Assembly: GCA_028696375.1 (NCBI GenBank)
Contig: JAQVHD010000024.1
Location: 1 to 5,323 of the forward strand
DNA: 5,323 nucleotides
Source: Minisyncoccota bacterium
GTDB lineage: Bacteria > Patescibacteriota > Minisyncoccia > UBA6257 > JAAZHW01
Direction: 5' to 3'
Position 1 is the stretch's first letter; every line of letters begins with the position of its first letter. Made by a program: the position numbers and the translations under genes. Positions 1 through 5,323 of the stretch are shown piece by piece. Under the pieces are notes generated by a model. That model ran no database searches, was not told the DNA's origin, and was given only the letters and a program-made list of their open reading frames with translations.

Positions 1-344
1 TTATTCGTATTGCCTATATCCATTTGAAGTTGTTCTAATTCCAAATTCAATTTTTCAATTTGCACTTCGTTAATTTTAATTTTGAAATTGATGTTATCAA
101 GATTTTTTTGAATTTGGTTTAACTCGCTACTTAATGTTTTTTTGGTTCCTTGCGTTTTTTCTAACTCGGCATTATAAAATTGCTGCTGTTCGATTAAATT
201 ATTAAGAGATTGCTTTTTAGCATCAATTTGACTTTGAAGTTCTTGATAAGTAGCTGCTGAAATGGAGTTAAATAACCCAAGCTCTAAAATTATTATCAGG
301 ACTAAAATTTTTATCAAAAATCGATTTTTTGAGTTTTTACGCAT
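1..344 (-). CDS. Secreted coiled-coil protein, N-terminal part; probable EnvC/CwlO-type peptidoglycan hydrolase or activator (partial)
   Basis: This reading frame stays open from an ATG at 342-344 to the left edge, giving 114 codons, and the 3' end is missing. An in-frame TAA lies a few codons upstream, so this ATG is the natural start. Residues 1-8 are basic (MRKNSKNR), residues 9-28 are hydrophobic, and Ser-Ala-Ala at 29-31 makes a plausible signal-peptidase I site. From about residue 33 on, the protein is rich in Gln, Glu, Lys, Asn and spaced Leu/Ile (for example ELQSQIDAKKQSLNNLIEQQ), typical of a long coiled coil. Exported proteins of this design usually belong to the EnvC/PcsB/CwlO group, in which the coiled coil precedes an M23 or NlpC/P60 domain and acts in daughter-cell separation. 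That C-terminal domain is outside the window, so the family call is inference supported by the ftsW-murG context. The start overlaps the end of gltX by 8 bases and has no clear Shine-Dalgarno sequence. One oddity is a Glu (residue 21) inside the hydrophobic stretch. Another exported coiled-coil protein is possible. Confidence 0.65.
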   Translation of the reverse strand, partial: MRKNSKNRFLIKILVLIIILELGLFNSISAATYQELQSQIDAKKQSLNNLIEQQQFYNAELEKTQGTKKTLSSELNQIQKNLDNINFKIKINEVQIEKLNLELEQLQMDIGNTN

Positions 345-1851
345 TATTTTGATTTTCTTTTAATTTTTTAATTGCTGTAGCTAAACGTTTGAGAGTCTCA
401 TTTTTCCCGATAATTTCCATAATTTCAAATGGTCCGGCTGAATTCTTTTGGCCACTCAGAGCCACTCTTAGCGGCCATAATATCTTCCCTCGCCCTCTTT
501 TTTCGGCTTCAGGCAGGATAATTGCTTCTAGCTGTTGGCGTGTAAAAAGCTGATTGTCTAAATCAGACAATAAATTATAAATAAAGTCAAGATTATTTTT
601 CACTTCTTCCTCACTCATATCTTGCCAACGGAGCAATTCAGCGTCATAGTCAGGTAAAACAAAGAAGTATGAAGTCATCTCAGGCAATTCAGCTAATGTT
701 TTAATGCGTGTTCGATGCAATTCCACGATTTTTTTAACAAATTCTATATCATTCAATAATGCGTCGCCAAATTTTTCCTTTAAGTAGGGCATCGCGTGGG
801 AGGTTAACTCATCAATCGGCATTGTTTTAATGTGTTCTGTATTAATCCAATTTAATTTCTCGATGTTAAACACGGCGCCACCTTTTTGGATCCGGAAAAA
901 ATCAAATTGTTCGATAATTTCATTTAAAGTAAGAATTTCGTTAATGGGTTCACCTGCTTTTTCTTTGGGGTGCCAACCCAAATAAACCAGAAAGTTGACA
1001 ATGGCTTCGGGTAGATAACCTTTCTTTCGAAAATCTTTTAGCGCTACATCGCCAAAACGCTTAGACATTTTACTGCGATCGGGATTTAGAATGAGTGGTA
1101 AATGAGCAAAAATAGGCGGTGTCCAATTTAGAGCCTCGTAAAGAGCAATTTGCTTAGGAGTATTGGACAAATGTTCTTCTCCTCGAATAACATGAGTTAT
1201 TTGCATTTCATGATCATCAATAACTACGCTAAAGTTGTATAAAGGACTGCGAAAATCTTTGGCGATGATAAAATCACCAATTAATTTTGTGTCAAAATCT
1301 ACCTTTCCCCGGATGAGGTCAAACACGGTTATAATTTTTTCCGGCATTTTTAAACGAATCACAAATGGATTTTTATCATTCATTTTTTTCTTCACTTCTT
1401 CCTCGGTTAAATTACGGCAGTGACCATCATATCGTGGCACCTCTCCCCTACTCATCATCTCTTCTTTTTTGGCTTCTAGTTCTTCTGGCGAACAAAAACA
1501 ATAATAAGCCAAACCCTTCTCAACGAGCTCACGCAAATATTTTTCATAGACATCAAGTCGTTCACTTTGACGATAAGGGCCATAAGAACCTCCTACTTCT
1601 ACTCCTTCATCCCACAAAAGACCGAGCCATTTTAAACTGTCTAAAATATCAGCTTCATATTCTGGTTTTGATCGTTCTTTGTCCGTATCTTCAATTCTCA
1701 AAATAAATTTGCCATTGTATTTTTTAGCCACTAAATAATTAAATAAAGCAGTCCGGGCACTTCCAATATGAAAATATCCTGTTGGCGAGGGCGCCATTCT
1801 AACCCGAGGATTTTTAATTTCTTTAATTAGATTAGTTGTTTTGGCACTCAT
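337..1851 (-). CDS. gltX: Glutamyl-tRNA synthetase (GltX), complete
   Basis: This is a class I aminoacyl-tRNA synthetase that charges tRNA with glutamate in the cytoplasm using ATP. From the ATG at 1849-1851 it has 504 residues, slightly longer than the usual 460-500. The Rossmann fold opens with PSPTGYFHIG (residues 21-30), the GluRS form of the HIGH motif. The second ATP motif, KMSKR, is at 261-265, preceded by LPLILNPDRS. IRGEEHLSNTP (222-232) is also typical. The insertion with YCFC (C118, C120) and YDGHCRN (C145) corresponds to the zinc-binding region, but the usual His two residues after the last Cys is Asn. The alpha-helical anticodon-binding part ends with GKILWPLRVALSGQKNSAGP (455-474), a strong GluRS signature. 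A TTG at 1861-1863 would add four residues (MNKN) and overlap murG by 8 bases; I prefer the ATG because the family core begins well downstream. No Shine-Dalgarno sequence precedes either start, so translation may be coupled to murG, whose stop is 4 bases upstream. Whether it also charges tRNA-Gln (non-discriminating type) cannot be told here. Confidence 0.97.
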   Translation of the reverse strand: MSAKTTNLIKEIKNPRVRMAPSPTGYFHIGSARTALFNYLVAKKYNGKFILRIEDTDKERSKPEYEADILDSLKWLGLLWDEGVEVGGSYGPYRQSERLDVYEKYLRELVEKGLAYYCFCSPEELEAKKEEMMSRGEVPRYDGHCRNLTEEEVKKKMNDKNPFVIRLKMPEKIITVFDLIRGKVDFDTKLIGDFIIAKDFRSPLYNFSVVIDDHEMQITHVIRGEEHLSNTPKQIALYEALNWTPPIFAHLPLILNPDRSKMSKRFGDVALKDFRKKGYLPEAIVNFLVYLGWHPKEKAGEPINEILTLNEIIEQFDFFRIQKGGAVFNIEKLNWINTEHIKTMPIDELTSHAMPYLKEKFGDALLNDIEFVKKIVELHRTRIKTLAELPEMTSYFFVLPDYDAELLRWQDMSEEEVKNNLDFIYNLLSDLDNQLFTRQQLEAIILPEAEKRGRGKILWPLRVALSGQKNSAGPFEIMEIIGKNETLKRLATAIKKLKENQNNA

Positions 1852-1855
1852 ATTT

Positions 1856-3034
1856 TTATTCAAAATTTAGATTTAAAACGTTTAGCAGCTCCTTGGCAAT
1901 TTCTTCAGCGGCATCTTTTTTAATAAATAATTTTGCGCCATTTATCATATTGTTTCTTTTGGTGGGATTATTAAGAATATCTAAAATATTTTTAGCAAGC
2001 AAATTGGCAGTGGCGTTTTTTTCTTCAATAACTAATGCACCGCCAAAGCGAGCGTATTCAATAGCATTTAAACGTTGGTGATCACGAGCTGCTTCTGGCA
2101 AAGGAATGAGAATGGCCGGTTTTTTAGAGGCAGCAATTTCGAAAATTACTCCACTTCCGGCTCGAGCAACAATCAAATCAGCTGCTGCCAAGGCATTAAG
2201 ATAATCTTTTTCATAGAAAAAGTCTTTGGCTTGATAAAAATTTTTATATGGCTCCGGAAGAAAATCGAGAATAACTTTCGCCTCTAAAAAAACTTCTTTA
2301 AAATTATTTGGGCCGGTCTGATGAAGGACTTGCACCTCGTTTTTAATTAATTCTTCTAAACAATCCAGAACGAGATCGTTAATTCTTTGACTACCTTGAG
2401 AACCGCCTAAAAATAAAACTACTGATTTTTCTGGTAAAAATTTGAAGTATCGTTTAGCATTTTCTTGCGGAATATTATTATGTAAAATTGTTTCTCTAAT
2501 AGGGTTGCCGACCACTACTACTTTTTCGGGTAAAAAATAATTTTTGGCACTTTCGAAAGCCAAAAGAATTTTTTTGGCAAAAGGGGCAGCTAATTTATTA
2601 CTCTTTCCCGGCACTGCATCTGATTCGTGAATAACGATAGGAATGCCTAAAAGAAATCCGGCTAAAACTACTGGCAAGGCGCCGTATCCTCCTTTACTGA
2701 AGATAATGTCAGGCATAACCTTCCACAATTGCCAGAGACTTTGAAAAAAACCAAAAATAATTTTAAAAATATCCACGAAATTCATTAAAGAAAAATAATT
2801 ACGCCATTTACCGCTTGTAATGTATATTGTTTTAATACCCTCGTTGGTAAAAACTGATTCGTCAAAAATTTTTGGACCCAAATAAGTCGCATCTAAAGTT
2901 ACGAGTTTTTGATCAGTAATTCGCTTTAGATGACGATAAACTGCAATTAAAGGATAGATGTGTCCGCCTGTTCCTCCGCCGGCTAAGACAATTTTTAATT
3001 TTAATTCACGCAAATTAATTTCTTGTGTTACCAT
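1856..3034 (-). CDS. murG: MurG, UDP-GlcNAc:lipid I N-acetylglucosaminyltransferase (lipid II synthase), complete
   Basis: MurG transfers GlcNAc from UDP-GlcNAc to lipid I at the inner face of the cytoplasmic membrane, giving lipid II. The protein has 392 residues, against about 355-370 in well-studied members, with a GT-B fold of two Rossmann-like domains. The N-terminal glycine loop LAGGGTGGHIYP (17-28) and SKGGYGALP (113-121) shape the lipid I site. HESDAVPG (136-143) replaces the more usual HEQNxxxG. GNPIR (176-180) ends the first domain, and GGSQGS (210-215) with HQTG (238-241) begins the second. RAGSGVIFEIAA (291-302) holds the Glu (E299) that in this family contacts the ribose of UDP-GlcNAc, and PLPEAARDHQRLNA (311-324) is the conserved donor-site loop. 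The likely membrane-facing hydrophobic patch is around residues 82-105 (FVDIFKIIFGFFQSLWQLW). The ATG at 3032-3034 has a good ribosome binding site. The gene follows ftsW by 22 bases, the usual order in division and cell-wall clusters, and is followed by gltX where murC or murB is often found. Confidence 0.97.
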   Translation of the reverse strand: MVTQEINLRELKLKIVLAGGGTGGHIYPLIAVYRHLKRITDQKLVTLDATYLGPKIFDESVFTNEGIKTIYITSGKWRNYFSLMNFVDIFKIIFGFFQSLWQLWKVMPDIIFSKGGYGALPVVLAGFLLGIPIVIHESDAVPGKSNKLAAPFAKKILLAFESAKNYFLPEKVVVVGNPIRETILHNNIPQENAKRYFKFLPEKSVVLFLGGSQGSQRINDLVLDCLEELIKNEVQVLHQTGPNNFKEVFLEAKVILDFLPEPYKNFYQAKDFFYEKDYLNALAAADLIVARAGSGVIFEIAASKKPAILIPLPEAARDHQRLNAIEYARFGGALVIEEKNATANLLAKNILDILNNPTKRNNMINGAKLFIKKDAAEEIAKELLNVLNLNFE

Positions 3035-3039
3035 AAATC

Positions 3040-3045
3040 ATCACC
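3040..3045 (-). promoter_or_regulatory. Ribosome binding site of murG (GGTGAT)
   Basis: On the minus strand GGTGAT stands 5 bases before the murG ATG. It matches the 3' part of the full anti-Shine-Dalgarno complement AAGGAGGTGATC rather than the commoner GGAGG core. With AGGA before ftsW it is one of two recognisable ribosome binding sites in the window, and it supports the ATG at 3032-3034 as the start. Confidence 0.6.
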
Positions 3046-3046
3046 A

Positions 3047-3060
3047 AATTAATTAATTAA
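3047..3060. repeat. Short AATT tandem repeat / AT palindrome at the ftsW-murG junction
   Basis: Three and a half copies of AATT (AATTAATTAATTAA) span the ftsW stop codon and most of the 22-base gap before murG; TTAATTAATTAA at 3049-3060 is a perfect palindrome. It is purely A/T, so a hairpin would be weak and no U-run follows it as in a terminator. It is most likely compositional, though it would keep the murG ribosome binding site free of strong structure. Confidence 0.4.
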
Positions 3061-4187
3061 CTCCATCTAGATATATTAACAACTATTCCAAACGATGTCA
3101 AAGTAATGGCTAAATTAGTACCACCATAGCTTATCAATGGTAGTGGTTGACCGGTAAAAGGAAAGATTTTTGTTAAAGCGCCAATGTGAATAAACATTTG
3201 AATAAAAAAGAGAGAAACAATCCCATAACACAATAGCCGGCCAAACTCATCTGGACATTGGGCGCCGATACGAATTCCTGTAAGAAATAAACTCAAATAC
3301 AAAATAATAATTAAAACACTACCGATAAAACCAAACTCCTGAGCAATGACTGCAAAAATTGAGTCGCCAATAGGCTCGGGTAAATAATTGTTGTATTTAC
3401 TCACCGCATTACCAAAACCTACGCCAGTTATACCCCCAGATCCAATAGCAATAAGCGATTGATTGAGTTGGTAATTATCTTCAAGATTTTTGTTTCCATC
3501 TTCCTGATTAAAACTAATAAAGTTGGAAAGACGTTGAACGCGATAATCATTGGGAGCCAATTTTTTTAAAAGGAAAAATCCTCCGCCGAGCACTAAAGCC
3601 AGAATAAGTATAGTTATCAAAATATAGCGAATTTTAATGCCGCTTAAAAAATAAACTATGCAGGCTGAAGCGGCTAAAATCAAAAAAGAACTAGTAGCTG
3701 GCTGTGGGAGCATTACAGCAGCGGCTATTCCCAAAAAAAATATAAAAGCAATAACGCTGCCCATGGAATTTCTTTGAGCAGGCGTTTTTTGGGCCAACCA
3801 CAAACTCAAATACATAATGAAGGTGATTTTAAATATTTCATTGGGCTGGAAAGTAAAAGAGCCAATTTGTAGCCAACGTCGAGCACCATTTAATTCCAGA
3901 CCTAATGGCGTAAAAACCAAAATTGTTAAAATTAATCCAGCCACAAATAAAAATGGCGTAATCTTTTTATAAACCTTCCAGGGAATTTTAACAGCAATCA
4001 AAAAGCCAAGTGCGCCTAAAAGAACTCCTTTAAGCAATTGCTGTTTAACATAATAATAAGGATCATGAAATTGCGTTTTTGCAATAATCATTGACGCACT
4101 TAAAAGACACAATAATCCAAAGAGTAGCAAGGCAGCTACATTCCAGGTAAAAATGTTGCCTAATTTACGGCTACTGGTCTTACTCAT
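3057..4187 (-). CDS. ftsW: FtsW, SEDS-family peptidoglycan glycosyltransferase of cell division, complete
   Basis: FtsW is a SEDS protein of the cytoplasmic membrane that polymerises lipid II into septal glycan together with a class B penicillin-binding protein. The 376 residues give about ten membrane segments (roughly 14-36, 46-67, 76-94, 117-134, 144-160, 164-182, 188-207, 276-304, 315-338, 350-373), with the large external loop at about 208-270. Family signatures include NGARRWL (100-106), FQPNE (113-117, usually FQPSE), YQLNQSLIAIGSGGITGVGFG (239-259), LPEPIGDSIFAVIAQEFG (269-286) and GQPLPLISYGG (346-356). D275 matches the Asp shown to be essential in SEDS polymerases (D297 of E. coli FtsW). 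The motif usually reading QPDLGT is QPATSS (162-167). RodA is the main alternative, but the YQxxQSLIAIGSGG region and the adjacent murG favour FtsW. The ATG start overlaps the stop of the upstream amidohydrolase as ATGA, and AGGA lies 8 bases upstream, which suggests translational coupling. Confidence 0.95.
   Translation of the reverse strand: MSKTSSRKLGNIFTWNVAALLLFGLLCLLSASMIIAKTQFHDPYYYVKQQLLKGVLLGALGFLIAVKIPWKVYKKITPFLFVAGLILTILVFTPLGLELNGARRWLQIGSFTFQPNEIFKITFIMYLSLWLAQKTPAQRNSMGSVIAFIFFLGIAAAVMLPQPATSSFLILAASACIVYFLSGIKIRYILITILILALVLGGGFFLLKKLAPNDYRVQRLSNFISFNQEDGNKNLEDNYQLNQSLIAIGSGGITGVGFGNAVSKYNNYLPEPIGDSIFAVIAQEFGFIGSVLIIILYLSLFLTGIRIGAQCPDEFGRLLCYGIVSLFFIQMFIHIGALTKIFPFTGQPLPLISYGGTNLAITLTSFGIVVNISRWS
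4184..4187 (-). other. ATGA start-stop overlap coupling the amidohydrolase gene to ftsW
   Basis: The minus strand reads ATGA, where ATG starts ftsW and TGA ends the amidohydrolase gene. Such overlaps normally mean that ribosomes ending one gene restart on the next. The use of TGA as a stop here also shows that the standard bacterial reading of TGA probably applies, rather than the TGA-glycine code of some Patescibacteria. Confidence 0.85.
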
Positions 4188-5323
4188 TTTTCTTTTCCTA
4201 ACACCCGACCAATAGCTATTTTATTGAGTGAGCTATTTTCTAAAACAATTGAGCCATTAATAAACACGTATTCTATCCCCGCCGGTTTCATTACAGGATT
4301 TTGAATATTTATTTTTGATTCTAATTTTTCAGGATTAAAAATAACTAAATCAGCAAAATAATCGGGCATTACTAACCCCCTTTTCTTTAAGCCAACTTTT
4401 GCGGCTGGTTCAGCCGAAATCTTTTTAATCGCTTCTGGCCAAGATAATTCTATTTTCTTTTCTTTAATTAAGGCTAAAAAGCGCGGAAAAGTATTAAAGG
4501 AAGCAGGATGAGGCAAAAAATTAAAACCAGAATAATTTAAACCAGGATTTTGAGTGGTAATAATACTTAAAGGATGCTCTAAAAGACCAAGAGTTTCCGG
4601 CCAAGAAAGTTCATCATAATTAATAATCACTTGTCCGTTATTCATTCTGAATAACTCCAAAAGCATCTCTTCGTTGCTCAGGTTGCGTTCCTGAGCTAAA
4701 TAAGCAATACTTTTCCCATTAAGAGAAGATAGCGAGTCTTGAGCTCGAGCAACAATCATTTTTGAATAATCATAATGACTGTTTTTTAAATCATTTAAAA
4801 CTCTTTTTCTAATAGGGAGGCTTTTGAGAGTATTAATCATTTGCTCAAAATTGCCATAGCGGAACCAAGGTGGTAAATAAAGATATAAAGGATTACTAAC
4901 AATGGTAAAAGGAGAAATATCAAAATGAATATTTAATCCTTTCTTTTTTAGATCATCAATAACAGCTACAACATTGCATAATTCATCAATAATATTTCTA
5001 TGCGCATGTAAATGTGTGATTTCGATAGGCGGACAGTTAGCCGGCGTTAATGTTTCAACTAGTGTTGCAATTTCTTCAATAAACGAAAGAATATCCTCTT
5101 TTTCGTTACGAGGTTGAAAAGTTACAGGAACATTATATTTTTTAGCCAAACGAGTTAATTCCAGCAATTCACTGAAAGGAGTTTGGTTGGAATGATTATA
5201 TTTAAGACCAAAAGAGATGCCGCGGGCTCCTTCTTTAAGACAATTCTCGGCTAAAATAATTAGTTGACCTAATTCTTTATCAGTTAAATCTTTCTGATTT
5301 TCGCCAATAATGCCTCGACGCAT
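4184..5323 (-). CDS. D-aminoacylase-like amidohydrolase, C-terminal part (5' end outside window)
   Basis: This looks like a metal-dependent amidohydrolase of the N-acyl-D-amino-acid deacylase (D-aminoacylase) type, which in characterised members removes the acyl group from N-acyl-D-amino acids. The frame covers 379 residues and ends in TGA. Its first codon in the window is an ATG by chance: the sequence there (MRRGIIGE) resembles an internal family segment, so roughly 130-180 residues, including the first metal-binding HxH, should lie beyond the edge. Family features are EGARGISFGLKY (31-42), ITHLHAH (102-108, first His the likely metal ligand), PHPASFNTFPRFL (271-283), SAEPAAKVGLKKRG (303-316), ADLVIFNPEKL (324-334) and GIEYVFINGSIV (349-360). 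Two departures stand out: the usual THMRNE reads FQPRNE (69-74), and the segment that usually carries the catalytic SDG reads TTQNPG (256-261). The substrate may therefore differ, or activity may be lost. There is no signal peptide in the visible part. Its stop overlaps the ftsW start by 4 bases. Another member of the dihydroorotase-like superfamily is possible. Confidence 0.8.
   Translation of the reverse strand: MRRGIIGENQKDLTDKELGQLIILAENCLKEGARGISFGLKYNHSNQTPFSELLELTRLAKKYNVPVTFQPRNEKEDILSFIEEIATLVETLTPANCPPIEITHLHAHRNIIDELCNVVAVIDDLKKKGLNIHFDISPFTIVSNPLYLYLPPWFRYGNFEQMINTLKSLPIRKRVLNDLKNSHYDYSKMIVARAQDSLSSLNGKSIAYLAQERNLSNEEMLLELFRMNNGQVIINYDELSWPETLGLLEHPLSIITTQNPGLNYSGFNFLPHPASFNTFPRFLALIKEKKIELSWPEAIKKISAEPAAKVGLKKRGLVMPDYFADLVIFNPEKLESKINIQNPVMKPAGIEYVFINGSIVLENSSLNKIAIGRVLGKEK
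4196..4199 (-). promoter_or_regulatory. Ribosome binding site of ftsW (AGGA)
   Basis: The minus strand reads TAGGAAAAGAAAA and then ATG, so AGGA is 8 bases before the ftsW start. It lies within the last codons of the amidohydrolase gene, as expected for coupled genes with an ATGA overlap. Confidence 0.5.

Noticed and set aside
1235..1706. Two plus-strand open frames (1235-1423 and 1365-1706) opposite gltX
   Set aside because: They lie wholly antisense to a clearly conserved gltX, and their translations are low-complexity with no recognisable motif.
337..1863. T-box or other leader regulating gltX
   Set aside because: There is no untranslated leader before gltX; the sequence upstream is murG coding sequence.
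1836..2287. Plus-strand open frames (1836-2081 and 2075-2287) opposite murG
   Set aside because: Both are antisense to conserved murG sequence, and their Phe/Ser/Ile-rich content is what the reverse of an AT-rich coding strand yields.
3035..3060. AT palindrome between ftsW and murG as a terminator or operator
   Set aside because: A hairpin of only A/T pairs is too weak and has no following U-run, and the gap is just 22 bases with the murG ribosome binding site beside it.
5321..5323. ATG at the right edge as the true start of the amidohydrolase
   Set aside because: The protein from this Met begins inside the family's conserved core and lacks the N-terminal metal-binding segment, so the gene almost certainly extends beyond the window.

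Overview
The window is AT-rich bacterial DNA in which every supported gene lies on the minus strand, so it reads right to left as one tightly packed gene string. In transcription order it holds: (1) the 3' part of a D-aminoacylase-like amidohydrolase that runs in from the right edge, (2) ftsW, (3) murG, (4) gltX, and (5) the 5' end of a secreted coiled-coil protein, probably an EnvC/CwlO-type peptidoglycan hydrolase or hydrolase activator, cut by the left edge. I saw no RNA gene, mobile element, CRISPR array, obvious promoter or factor-independent terminator. No stretch longer than about 25 bases is left without a gene.

The junctions are very short. The amidohydrolase and ftsW overlap by 4 bases (ATGA). 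ftsW and murG are 22 bases apart. murG and gltX are 4 bases apart, or overlap by 8 bases if an upstream TTG start is used. gltX and the last gene overlap by 8 bases. This suggests a single polycistronic unit with some translational coupling.

ftsW (septal peptidoglycan glycosyltransferase) followed by murG (lipid II synthase) is the core of a division/cell-wall (dcw) cluster: MurG makes lipid II inside the cell and FtsW polymerises it at the septum. The last gene would fit as an envelope factor acting on finished wall. gltX (glutamyl-tRNA synthetase) is a housekeeping passenger. The amidohydrolase may act on an N-acylated or D-amino-acid substrate, but two family-signature residues look replaced, so its activity is open.

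Low GC, compact overlapping genes, weak Shine-Dalgarno sequences and the style of the MurG, FtsW and coiled-coil proteins suggest a member of the Candidate Phyla Radiation (Patescibacteria, perhaps Parcubacteria). This is inference from general resemblance. TGA is used as a stop at the amidohydrolase/ftsW junction, which argues against the code in which TGA means glycine. I do not see a clearly new biological system here; the most interesting item is the divergent amidohydrolase coupled to ftsW.
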